Origin: Balanoglossus misakiensis
Taxonomy: Eukaryota; Hemichordata
Assembly (NCBI GenBank): GCA_040954595.2
Contig: CM082593.2
Location: 1,178,001 to 1,242,000, forward strand
Length of the DNA: 64,000 nt
Direction: 5' to 3'
The notes beneath the pieces were generated by a model. The model was not told the origin of the DNA. It saw only the letters and a list, made by a program, of their open reading frames with translations, and ran no database searches. The position numbers and the translations under genes were made by a program. This document shows, one piece after another, positions 11,270-22,362 of the stretch (position 1 is its first letter; every line of letters starts with the position of its first letter).

Positions 11270-13396
11270 TGCTGCAAGCACCATACAACAGACGACATAC
11301 ACACTAGTTTTGACCCTTCAACTTTGACCTCTGTACTTGGGTGACGTGTCCTTTGCCGAGACTTGTGTTTCCCATGATGCTTTGCTTTGCTCTGCTGCGA
11401 GTTTAGTCTTCGGAGGTGTTAGGGAGATAGTCATAGTTGGAACACCTCATTTCTGTTGCATGTCTGTTTCTTTTGTGTATGTGCCATCACGTTCGTTTGA
11501 TGGTTATCATACACAATGCCAATTGCTTGACAAAATCCAGCAACTTAAAAATTGCCTACATACTCAACGTTGTCAAGGGCGGGATAATTGGATAACTCGG
11601 TGGTCAAACATTAATGAACTTCGGAAAATATATATACGATGTGGTCACTAGAGAATTGATCGTCTAGGGTGATGACTAACTTTGCATAGTACAAAAAGGG
11701 TTATTGAACTGATGAACTGTACTTTCTTAAAAAAAAGAGAGAGAGCCACTATGTTTCGTTCAAACACTTGAAGAAGCGAAATAAAATAATTTGCCACAAG
11801 GCAGTGACAATGGAGAAAGCCATAACTCGCTGGGTTCCTTGCTAGTTAACTATTATATTGTTATTTAGCAATCCTCTCTTATTCTGCAAATTCGTGAATT
11901 ATGTCTATAGCTGTAGGTAGCCAACATCACAACAATGTATGGAGGGACTATGTGTATGTTTGTGTGTATGTATATATACATGTACCTGTATGTTGAACCA
12001 ACAAATATTTTCATCAAGAAATATTTTCTAGTAATGTTCCAGTGGGTATTCACAAATGTATTAAAATTCATAGTTTTACAAATATGCAGTCCCTCGCGTC
12101 TGGAATTGGTCATGCTGATATTGAGGTTAATCGCTTTTATAGAGATAATATCCACTCGGTCATCAAAATCATCAATCTATGTCACACCTGCTCAAATCAT
12201 CATCATGTCAATTTGCTTCCTAACAGAACGTTTACAGGTTAAAACACTATAGGTGAACACTACGACTATACTCTAATACCATAAAGAAGAGGTGTACCAT
12301 ACTTTGACCAGGTGTGTGCGTAACGAATATCTTAGACAGAAACGCAAACTAGAGCCATCATCTCAAAATAAAATCTACCCTAGGGATAGGCACCAGATGT
12401 TATCCCTTTCCAAAATCACTTATGATTATAAATGATGTCGACTAGTAATTTAAATTAGAAGACAACTAATGACTTCATCTGTTCTTTTTGAGGATCTCAT
12501 ATGGAGGTCTGATGAAACACCTGTATAAATATTTAACTAGATGCTATTACCTGTCAAGTTCTCTAAAATACAGAGCATTTCGTACTTTAATGGTTAATTA
12601 CTGAGTCATACATCTCTAGCGATCGGTATATATATATATTAAGAACGACGAACAAACTGGCCCATCAGATAATTTCACCTAAAGGCAGACAAATACTTAA
12701 ATGTAACATAAGTAGTGGCAAAGAGATACACACCCTTTGCCTGTAGTGTTTTGTAAAGTGTACAATTACAGTCACAGTTTGAGCAGTGAAGTGAAGTGAA
12801 GTGAAGTGTAGTGTAGTGTGAAGTTGTGTGGTGTGGTGTGGTGTGATGCGATGTAGTGTGGTGCGGTGTTACATGTACAATGAGATATTGATAGTATACC
12901 CGGTATATTTTTTATAATACCATTTCTCAATAAGAGACTGAAATTCAAAGTATTCAAACAATTCACATTGTTTAACATAGTATACATGTATGTTCGAAGT
13001 GTGTGGCAAATTTTGCTATTGGATGCTTTAAATCATCCACCCGTCAGAAGATTCTTGCATCGGACAGAATATTTTCCCTCGGTTCAATATATACACAAAT
13101 TTCTTGTCTCCCGCATCCATCTTTTTAATATGTTTCATTTTACCGCATATTAATTAACTCGTCGGATTCTTTTTGTCGGCTTTCGCAAATCAAGCCTTCG
13201 TTAGGATAAAATTTGAAAGCAATAATGCGATCACGACTTCTCCCGCGGCACTGGTACCACAAGTCGTCATATTAAATATATGACATCCGAAACAAGCCCC
13301 GCATATCATTAACTTACCCACGCAGATGTCATTAAGAGGAATCTGCCAGCCTTTAAATACGACCACGCGCATGCAAAATATTTAGTTTCTGTAAAA
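11270..13396. other. Divergent intergenic region between UBXN8 and the EamA transporter
   Basis: About 2.1 kb separating two head-to-head genes, so it should hold both promoters. A TTTAAATA box at 13352-13359 lies about 40 bases before the transporter ATG and is a possible TATA element. The region also holds a GTG-rich minisatellite (12781-12869) and a short (TA)n run near 12627. No coding exon is evident. Confidence 0.55.
12781..12869. repeat. GTGAA/GTGTG pentamer minisatellite
   Basis: Imperfect 5-base repeats drift from GTGAA through GTGTA to GTGTG over about 90 bases. The opposite-strand frame rich in His/Thr/Ser is a repeat artefact. Confidence 0.8.
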
Positions 13397-14458
13397 ATGA
13401 CGTACGATAGCGACGATCTTCTGTTGGACGAGGAGAGCGGTGATGATGACCAGGACGGAGTAGAAAAGACTTCTTGGAATGGTCGGACGAAAACTGTAGT
13501 GGCCGTCACACTTGCATTGGTGTCTGGCGTCTGTCACGCCACTTCAGCATTGTTTACAGTTTTAGCTGTCAACGTCGGCTTCTCGGAATTTCAGATCATT
13601 TTTGTATCGAGCGCAGCCGGAACGCTGACATCGTTTATTATTGTAAGATTAGGACAATACCACCTTCTTGTGGACGACGGTTTCACAACGTTTTTACTGT
13701 TCGCCAACGCTGTGGTCATGCTGCTCGGCGATGCAAGTTACATCTACGCTGTACAGTGGGCACCTCTTGGGGATACAACGACTCTAGTCAACGCCTCAAT
13801 GCCAATTATGACAGCACTGCTTGCCTATGTCATCCTAAATGAATCTTGGACCATCGTTGATGCTGCGTGTTCTATACTGAGCATCTGTGGTATAATCCTC
13901 ATAACATACCCTTCTTTCGTTTTCAACCACACTTGGTCTGCAAAGGACAATTCATGCTTGGAAGCTTATGGCCTGGCTGTGTTTGCCGCTCTCTGCTATT
14001 CGCTGTCGCCGGTGCTGACTCGCAAGATGATGGAGACCAGCGTCTTCATCATCATGTTCTACCAGTTCAGCGTTCATTCCCTTCTCAGCCTACCCCTGAT
14101 GTACATCATGGAGCGTCCAAACTGGCGACTGAACGCGGAGAACACAGGTTACCTGATAGTTGTCACCATATTCGACGTTCTGGAATTGGGTATGCTGTTT
14201 AGAAGTGTCCAGATGGAATCTGCACCTACCGTTGTTCTTCTCTCAAACATCGACGTTGTTGTCACATATCTTTACGACCACTACATCCTCCACAAAACAC
14301 TGCATCCCCTAAAACTGGTCGGTGCTGCTATGGTCCTTGCCAGTTCGGCGATGGTCGCTGTTGCCGCAATGACAGCAAGACGATGCAAACATTGCAGGGA
14401 GCGCTGCAAGGACAAGAGTTCAGCCATTAATATAGGTGATCCTAAACGTTTAAAGTGA
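13397..14458 (+). CDS. EamA/DMT-superfamily transporter, SLC35G-like, 353 aa, intronless
   Basis: A ten-helix membrane protein of the drug/metabolite transporter superfamily. The substrate is unknown. After an acidic N-terminus (DSDDLLLDEESGDDD, about 4-18) hydrophobic helices fall near 33-58, 61-84, 93-121, 125-147, 153-176, 189-212, 214-239, 248-272, 276-298 and 303-324. This is the doubled five-helix EamA arrangement. The stretch APLGDTTTLVNASMPIMTAL followed by ILNESW and ILITYPSFVF matches the typical end of the first EamA repeat. It resembles the PLADAT...RPPFLF pattern I recall for SLC35G1. A basic, Cys-rich tail (CKHCRERCKDK, about 330-340) faces the cytosol in the expected topology. 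The first ATG (aaaaATGa) is used. One uninterrupted frame, unlike the neighbouring multi-exon genes, allows either an ancestral single exon or retroposition. Confidence 0.88.
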   Translation: MTYDSDDLLLDEESGDDDQDGVEKTSWNGRTKTVVAVTLALVSGVCHATSALFTVLAVNVGFSEFQIIFVSSAAGTLTSFIIVRLGQYHLLVDDGFTTFLLFANAVVMLLGDASYIYAVQWAPLGDTTTLVNASMPIMTALLAYVILNESWTIVDAACSILSICGIILITYPSFVFNHTWSAKDNSCLEAYGLAVFAALCYSLSPVLTRKMMETSVFIIMFYQFSVHSLLSLPLMYIMERPNWRLNAENTGYLIVVTIFDVLELGMLFRSVQMESAPTVVLLSNIDVVVTYLYDHYILHKTLHPLKLVGAAMVLASSAMVAVAAMTARRCKHCRERCKDKSSAINIGDPKRLK

Positions 14459-14562
14459 TTAATATGTCTTTAAGAACTCATAACGCTAAACATCCATTGA
14501 TTTGGAATTATATTTGGGTATTTTAGGGAATAATGCTATATTCAGTAACATTTTAAAAAGTG

Positions 14563-14568
14563 AATAAA
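14563..14568 (+). terminator. Poly(A) signal of the EamA transporter
   Basis: Canonical AATAAA 105 bases past the stop codon, followed by a T-rich stretch. Confidence 0.75.
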
Positions 14569-17310
14569 AGTTATAAATCATCTTGGCTTTTTTATTGCTC
14601 CAAAAGAATTTGATCAAATTTTACTTTTAAGACACGCACCAAAGTTTTTGACAAACTTGATATTTGGTGGAAACTAAACAAAGAATATAGGTATGGGAGT
14701 TTGCATTTTACAGACTTAAAAAAACTGAAGTTCATAAACATCACAGACGTTTCGTTAGAAATGAATGAACGTATTAATCGGTGTTTGATTTTCAAGCAGA
14801 AATCATAAAATTCAGAGGCAAGGCAAACAAGACGTAAACTAAAGTATTTCCCCTGAGGAAAATTGATCTTCGTCATTGATAATGAATGACGTTGTGTCCT
14901 CGAGTCTCTTGCGGAATTAGAGTCTCGGCATACTCTGACTTGAATCCCCGAAATAACGAAGATAATTTGCGACATCATATTCTCAGCAACATCTTTGCAA
15001 TTGGTTAGGCTGTTTTTCGCTTTACTCCAATTTATTTTAAGTTTTACTACCTCTGGATCTATCTGTTTATTTTTAGGAAGCTAAGTCTTTGATGGATTGT
15101 TTAACTTTCATACACTCTGCCACGGTGAACTTGTGAAATGTTCATGGTTAATGTACACATACAAAATTCAAGCCATGTACGCAATTCGGAAGCATATCGA
15201 ATCTTATGCAAGATACTTCATTTTTGCATGTGTATTAATGACTATTGTTTAATTATTAAAAAATAAGATGATTGTCAATATTCATATACCTCAGATCGTG
15301 CCTTGGTTAGCATATCCGGCGGTATAGGTCTGATGTGGCGAGAGAAAGACTGAATTAATTTCAATGTGGACTGTTTGAAATTAAGTTTAGACACTGTCAT
15401 CTTCGTCGATCTCTACACAACCTCGTAAAACACATGTTCTTTACTTTCCTCACAAACACTCGAACCAAGGACAGGGGGAAACTTCGCTAACGTTAACTTT
15501 GAGTCCCTCGAGATGTTCTGTCAGGTGTCTTAACCTTGACCTTCTGGATCGTATTCTGATCTGTTTGGAATTAACACTGGGAAGATGGGTGTATGGCAGA
15601 TAGACACAGGATATACTTTGCATATTCTTGTGATTATCGTGTTCACAACCTGGGACGTACATGTATAGTAGCAGCCGAGAACCAATGGAACTAAAACAAC
15701 TGCAACAGGGCTAGCGAACCAGTAACCACAAACAAAGTGGACAGAACGATCAACTGACAAACAGGTTAAATTTTCCATATACAAAATGTACAGCAATATC
15801 TTCTACAGGCCTCCCAACAACTGAACAACAATCAATTATACCGGTATGAGAACTCAGTAAAACATGCGAGGCTATGAAATACTAGATTTTTAATTGGATA
15901 TACGCAAGAAATTGCTTTTTCATAAAATATTCATGGCAGAAACATTAAATATAATATTGTTTTTACCAACAGGTTCTGTCCCTCGACAATAAACGTTTGT
16001 AAAGTCTGTGCTATTATTTATTATACCCCACTTTGATGGACATTCATTTCAATAAAGACGAACAGTTATTATTGTCCCATGAACCATGCTCATCAAACTT
16101 TACCCGTAGGCCGACCCCTGAGGTCTATTAATTCTGTTGGTACAGGCTCCGGGGGAATGTTCTGGGAAGTAACCAATTCTACACTGCCGTAAGTTTCCAG
16201 TTACTGTAATCCCATTAGCGATCTGTCATTTAACATTGCATGAGAATGGAAGAGATGGCGTTGTAGTAACGAAGGGTACTTCGCCCTATTTCGAAATATG
16301 GAGTTTACAGGGTTGCAGACTGAGAGAGAGGTGGAAAGGAGAGAGAGAGAGAGGGAGGGGGGGGATATAGAGGGAGGGAGTATTGCTGACACATGAAAGA
16401 ATCATACTTTCTATCAATATTCTAGTCATTGATTTCGCTATTAGCATTTGTACCAGCGTTACCTAAATGTATTACGACCAAATGTATGGCTGTTTGTTTC
16501 ATATGAATGATAATATGTTGGATGAGATACGTGGTACAGCTTCGGAATCCCTGGAATATGCAACGAATACATTGGGTACTAATTACCTAAAAACTCAACT
16601 ATATTCAGGTAATTTATATATTCGGGCCTTTAATCTACAAATATTTACAAGAGTGATAAATGAGTTAATAACGTGATCATGACTCATAACAGACGGAATA
16701 TTTGATCTGGACGCATTTACAAATATTTAATTCATCTAAATTCATAGACAAACGCCTCTAGTCTGGGAAGATAATGATCCACGACTGTTAGTATGTAACA
16801 AGTGTCGCCATCCCCCCTTGAAATAAAAAAAAGTATTATCATGAACATCAGGATGTTATCTTAAACACGGGTCACTTAATTAGTAAGGTGTCAACATCCC
16901 AGTAAATCTGCGACTACTGATGTACATTCAGAAGACATTTTATGATGACAGCGAGTTTTGAATAGCCATATTTCTGGCCTTAAAACAAATGTCCAGAATG
17001 GAAGACAAAAAAGGCGTCCATGGCAAAAAAAGTACTTGACAAGTAGGAACTTAATCCTGTTAGGCAGAAGACAATCATGATCAGTCAAGAACCAAATCTC
17101 GAGAACTTAAACGTTGGTGATCGCAAACGTACTCTATGAGGGCGCAATGACATATTGTTTCAGAGGACAATTTGTTTTACCTTTCACAATGGCCAACATA
17201 CCACAGCGCCACCAAGCAGTGGAAATAAATATTACTTGGTATGAACCATGCATGTACAGGATCAATTAATGAAAGGGATTGAATATTCAGGAAAATCTAG
17301 AAAATTCACG
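14569..17310. other. Non-coding interval
   Basis: No frame with recognisable protein motifs and no convincing exon. A GA/G-rich purine tract lies at 16321-16380. Otherwise I see nothing. Confidence 0.55.
16321..16380. repeat. Purine-rich (GA)n/G tract
   Basis: Almost pure purines on the plus strand, including GAGAGA runs and a G8 stretch, a low-complexity sequence. Confidence 0.75.
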
Positions 17311-17740
17311 GGGATTCCCCCGTCGTTTAACCGAGAGCCAAGTTTTCCGTTCTCATTCAGGCAAACAACACTCGATGTTCTATAAATCTTTACAGTGTAA
17401 ATAGTTTCGTTTTACGCGATGACGTAATGTTGAAATAAAATAATATAAGAACACGCTTTCTGTGAATGTTTCAATCACTGTAAAGGAAAGCGTATGGAAT
17501 AAAGTAAAAGACCATGTATTTACACTGATAATTATGATTCCACTCGCATACAAGTTTCAAATATAGGGTATCATTGCGATAAATCAAAGCAAGACTTTCA
17601 AATGTACGCTACGGACTCGTTCCGTTCATAACATACTTTATATGCTTCTCCACGGGTTCTTAATTGGTCATACGATGAATACAACATGCAATAAAAAGAT
17701 CAGATCAGTGTCCATTGCAATGGAAATGCTATCTTGGATA
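17311..17740. repeat. Duplicated non-coding block, copy A
   Basis: Shares a colinear series of matches with copy B (18391-18786): gggattYcccCGTCGTTTAmCCG, the 15-mer GTTGAAATAAAATAA, taattggtcaNaNGATGAATNNAACANGCAATAAA, cCATTGCNATGGAAA and tcttggat. The offset falls smoothly from 1080 to 1046 bases. The intervening DNA is diverged, so this is an old tandem duplication in which short islands were kept. A CACGTG E-box (17771-17776) and a TATATAA (17799-17805) follow directly. Confidence 0.7.
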
Positions 17741-17770
17741 CATAAGCGTGAATGATATATATTCAGACAC

Positions 17771-17805
17771 CACGTGAATCATGAGGTACTATGAGATGTA
17801 TATAA
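17771..17805 (+). promoter_or_regulatory. E-box plus TATA module downstream of copy A
   Basis: CACGTG at 17771-17776 and TATATAA at 17799-17805. The arrangement parallels the E-box and TATA pair that follows copy B. I see no clear donor-bearing exon after it, so it may be a decayed or tissue-specific promoter. Function is inferred. Confidence 0.35.
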
Positions 17806-18020
17806 CACCGAATGTTGAATCAAGGTGACATTGCAACAACCTTGGAAAAGTAGTACGAGTAGGTCTACTGCAAAAACTTAGAGCAGCGTTGGAAATGTCA
17901 TGAGAGAAGTATCTCATGGAAAGAGTAATTTTACCCACCACCGAGTTGTACGATACAAGAGGAAATTGTGTGATTTCAAACGCACCGGGAAAACATTTTA
18001 AACGTGGGTGTAGGCTTAGA

Positions 18021-18053
18021 TAACCACAGTCCCCCCTGTAATAGAGAGACTGT
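18021..18053. repeat. Short interspersed palindromic repeat, copy 2
   Basis: TAACCACAGTCCC start and GAGAGACTGT end, as in the copy at 11054-11082, with inverted ACAGTC/GACTGT arms. It lies between the two duplicated blocks. Confidence 0.45.
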
Positions 18054-18390
18054 AGGCTAACTAATAAGCCAGTTGTGTGTTGGTACATGCTGGAAGCTAT
18101 CTTCCCATGACCCTTTGCACGCTCCAGTGTTCTCAGCAGTCGATGTATCAACTGGACTTTTGTAATTTGATACACGGAAGGGCACACTAAAAGATTCATT
18201 TGAAACAAAATCAAGAAATGAAATCTTAGACAAACACAGTTGCAATCATACCCATCTCTGTTCTACACTTGATATATTTTAGATGGTGTAACGATTGGCA
18301 CCAGGTAAGGCACCCGTCAATCACTATCAAACAATCAATTAGAAGATCCAATCAGTGTACTGTAAACATAGTCGTCACCAGAGAATGCAA

Positions 18391-18786
18391 GGGATTTCCC
18401 CGTCGTTTACCCGGACGAAAACTCATTTCCTTGTTTTGTAAAATGTTTTCGTTCGCTAAGTGGCACCTGAGGTTGTTAAGATGTTAACAGGTTATATATT
18501 CTTGGCGTTGCTGTTGAAATAAAATAACGGTAAACTTACAGTGAATATGGGCTGTCAGATGGGATTTTATTTACATTCACGTTTATGGTTCTACTTTCAG
18601 AAAGATTTTAAATATAATGTATAATGGGAATAAATAGCCGCGAGATATTCAAACATTTGATACAAACTCATTGCGATCATAAATTCACTTAATACTTCCC
18701 CCTGGGTTTGTAATTGGTCAGAAGATGAATGTAACACGCAATAAAGCGATCATCGCCCATTGCCATGGAAAACGTTGTCTTGGATT
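18391..18786. repeat. Duplicated non-coding block, copy B
   Basis: Partner of 17311-17740, with the same conserved islands in the same order and orientation, including an inverted CCAAT box (ATTGG) in taattggtca. It lies about 120 bases upstream of an E-box (18902-18907) and about 160 upstream of a strong TATA box (18945-18952), consistent with a promoter-proximal regulatory block. Confidence 0.7.
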
Positions 18787-18901
18787 TAAATACGAAAATT
18801 GTATAAGTAGACGAAGTGATAACCATTGGGTTCTTAGAGGTTGACATAAAATCGGGTTGGCCATTTTGGAGGTATCATTTATCAAATGCAAATGTATACA
18901 T

Positions 18902-18952
18902 CACGTGTTAATCCCTAGGCACTAAGGTGCTGTGTCCCCAATACTATATAAG
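18902..18952 (+). promoter_or_regulatory. E-box plus TATA promoter
   Basis: CACGTG at 18902-18907 and TATATAAG at 18945-18952. A splice-donor-bearing leader follows at the right distance for transcription start (about 25-30 bases past the TATA). The gene served is unknown. The next plus-strand coding gene is the GPCR at 39374. Confidence 0.45.
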
Positions 18953-18974
18953 ACTTTGTTCAGCCCCATCTGAT

Positions 18975-19050
18975 TTGTCCCACGCAGTTTGCGTGGAGAA
19001 GAAACTGAAAACAACACATCCAGGTAGAGCATTGCGACGCGTTAAAAGGG
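18975..19050 (+). other. Candidate untranslated first exon
   Basis: From the predicted start region to a strong donor (AAAAGGG|GTAAGT, GT at 19051). It contains no ATG, so it would be 5' UTR. It includes a perfect 7-bp hairpin, CCACGCA-GTT-TGCGTGG (18980-18996). The exon start is approximate and is set only by distance from the TATA box. Which downstream acceptor it joins is not visible. Confidence 0.35.
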
Positions 19051-19056
19051 GTAAGT

Positions 19057-22000
19057 TTGTTATTACTGTTGAACTACCTTATTCTTAACTGTAACCAGTC
19101 AACAAAACGTTTTACCCCAAAAGACAATTCATTCACTATTCAATAACGGGCACCTGTTGCATCGATTGTCTAATATTTATAGTCGTATACAGCGCCTTCA
19201 TAGGTTATTTGGTTGGTGACTCAAAGAAAACGGGCTACTAGTATCTAAAAGAAGTAGCTTGGATTCGGCTTGGAGTACTTTCTGTTAACACTTTTGCACT
19301 TCTTGTCTGGTGACATTCATAGCGCCCCCACACAGTTTTCTTAATCTTTATAGGTTGAATTCAGCTATCAACGAGCATATTGGCATTCTTCGACTACATC
19401 GTTTTTCTACTTCGAACAAATACAGTCTCATCTTAAAAGTAATCCTTGTGACGTCTTGTCATACCGAAAGTATAATTGAATAATTTTACAGACCTCCATA
19501 ACCCCTGTGTTCAATCTGAACCCTTCAGAAGTTATTTTCATAACCTATTTTTTTCGTAAGTCCGTCCGGCTTTGAATCTTTCCATTCCTATTTGCTTAAA
19601 TCATTAAGCGAGATATTCATGTCACCTCTCCAAGGATCGCCATACATGTTTTATTTGTAGTCTTCACACTGAAATAACTCATCCTGAAAATGGAACATTT
19701 CTTCCCTGGATGATCATTACACTTTGGAACATAGCATTTTATAATTGGCACAGGGAACCTGCCATTTTGAATTCACAACACCCGCTCTTGTTGGAGTACC
19801 ACATATCTCTAGGAGATATGAAAAGCGCCAGTTTTCAACATTTGACAGAGAGGCGAAGGTTAGGAGAGTCCTAGATGTTTCTCGAGTCACGTACAATTAT
19901 TGTGTGTTTTATTGAAACCGAGACTTGCAGGCTCTCAAGACTAAGCATCATGGTGCATTTGTAGACAAATTTTTTTAAAATCTTGCTGTGTTGCAAGCTT
20001 CTGGAGAACAGCCGGCCAAATCACATTTTCTCATCAGTAACAAAAAGTGTCAATCTTTTTTTCTTGTATGGTATAACTGAAAACACAGTATTTGGGCTTT
20101 CTTATCGTATTATTGTACAACAATACTATCGTAAAGATCATTGATAGCAGAAATTGTTAATATATTCTTAGATTAGCAGTATGACCTAGGAACCATTATT
20201 TCTGTGTAACCGTCAGATCAAGGTGATCCATTTTCATTGGCTTGCAAATACATTGATTTGTCACGGTGTGATTATTTATTGCAGTGCTCTCACGCTTTCA
20301 AGATAATCATCATCACAAATTATTTCTGGGACATGGAAGTGAACTTCCAAAATTGATGTCACATTATTTGTAGCTGTAGAACGTTACCGTAATTGAAGGC
20401 ATTTTTCATATTGTCCGTGGTGCATTGGGTTGGCCGTTTCCTGTCGTTCAATGAAATCTGATATTCACAGTTATTTTCCGCATCGAGTCTGCAGATCCAA
20501 GAGAGGTTCACAAGAGTAATTTCTCGACATAACTAGCAACAACCACGAAACTGTTAAAAAAGTTAAATGCTTTTAAGTCGAAGTATATTTACGGTGCTAA
20601 AGAAGATGGCTTTTTCAACGAAACGAAATATCAAACACGCTCGGATGACGAAGCATTATCATGCATAATATATAACACGTTATAAGTGAAGTATCAGAGT
20701 CCTGGATTTATGGGAATCTTTCTTTCATGTACATTTCAAAGAAAATACTATAAATGTAAAAACAGTAATAAGTACTGCTATGATTTTATATTCTCGAAGG
20801 CATTTGTATTCATTGGGGTCGATCGAGGTATCTGTACATTAACGCAGCCTGTGTTGAAATGTCAGAAGAAGAGATTACATCAGTTTTGATTGAGCATTGC
20901 TGGGTCCACGTTGATGACAAAAACTCTTTCATGTTTTTCAATAATGATTCGTCTGCCAATCAGAGCGATCATAAAACAGTTTTATTGAAAAACACCGGTT
21001 GATGCAAACACTCTTAATCTTCAAGTATCGCGTCATTTGGTGAACTTGTTAAAGAGAGGTGGGATGTTATACTTAAAGGATTTAGCCGTTAGGAGTTTTG
21101 AGATTCGCTCTGAAATGGAATTTTCGTGAGATGAGATTTTAGGAAAGCGGCGATTTGCGTGCCAGCCGAGGGCCCTTTTCGAACAGCAGCATAAAAAACC
21201 CAACTTCAAGCTAATCAACGTTAGGACTTCACTGGGTATTTATTCAATGTGTTCATGAAGTCTCGGAGGAATGTTTATTTCTGAACGGAATATCTGTTAA
21301 AACCATAGTTTTCAAGCGAATTGACGATTATTTCGGAGTCGATTTTGTCTGTGAAGGTAAACTATTCCAGCAAAGTGAACATGGTGCATCTCCTACTCAG
21401 TTGAAATCATCACATTGGAAACTGTTCTTTGACAACTTTCGCTATACTGTGCTTTAACTTTTCCCATCACTGAAGTGCTGCTTTATACTAGTGCAATATA
21501 CAGTCTCCTAAAACCTGTATCGTCAGAATGCATCGGAGTTTCCAGATGACATCTGTGTACCCCAAAGGACGCAATTAGGCTTCCTTGCTTATCTCTGCCA
21601 CATCTTAATTGCATTTCAATTGACTCGTCTGTCCTCCAAGTGACGAGATTTTTCTCCGTGATACGTGTACTTTTCTGCTATTATCAGAAAATGTCTGGAT
21701 TGCACTGAGGCGTTGCCTAGTAACCAGGAAATGTGAGTGATTTAAGGGCATGGCTAGACTGAGATTTCACACTCAAATAGCCGATCGAAAAGTCCTCTAC
21801 TCTGGAATGATAACGTGTGAACATCTGCAGTGCAATTTTGAACTGTCATTTACCAAACACGAACATATAAACTGACAAAAGTGATGCATGTAGGCTTTAA
21901 TTCGAGAAAAGCATACGTCAAGATTTTCTTTGGGTGGAATGACATACACAAAGTTTTATTGAAAATCTACCTCTACATTCGTTCAAACAGAGAGAGAATC

Positions 22001-22279
22001 CCTTAAATCTTAAATGGATCATCTTATCATTTATGTCGCTTACGGTATGCATGGCAATTATTTTGAATGATTTGTGGATCACGTCAAGACATGATGCATC
22101 AATAAGCCTCAGAAATCCTCAAGGATGAAAAGACATATGTTATTGGTGTCTACGTTTGGCAAAAAGTTGTCACCAAGACTTTTACATATCACAAGTACAC
22201 CTTTGCGTTCTGTCAGATGACAAAACTTATGCATATTTTCTCCATTTCTGTACAATCTCATCAAAGCAAACCTTTTCTT
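19057..22279. other. Non-coding interval
   Basis: AT-rich sequence without recognisable coding, RNA or repeat features. If 18975-19050 is a first exon, this is the start of a long intron. Confidence 0.5.
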
Positions 22280-22362
22280 AATCTGTGGTGTAATTTAAAC
22301 CCACTAGACGAACCAGGCGCGTCTAGACTGTCGACTGTTTAAATTAGCGTTGCCCACAGATT
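22280..22362. repeat. Three-tier foldback palindrome
   Basis: Nested inverted arms: AATCTGTGG (22280-22288) with CCACAGATT (22354-22362), AATTTAAAC (22292-22300) with GTTTAAATT (22337-22345), and CTAGACG (22304-22310) with CGTCTAG (22320-22326), around a 9-base loop. All three stems are perfect. The internal loops are uneven (3 against 8 and 3 against 10 bases), which argues against a microRNA precursor and for a foldback/MITE remnant or a cruciform. Confidence 0.65.

Noticed and set aside
17789-18245. Overlapping minus-strand frames as a small gene
   Set aside because: No family motif, and they overlap the duplicated promoter-like block read on the other strand.
22280-22362. MicroRNA precursor
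   Set aside because: Internal loops of 3 against 8 and 3 against 10 bases are too uneven, and no known microRNA seed is present.
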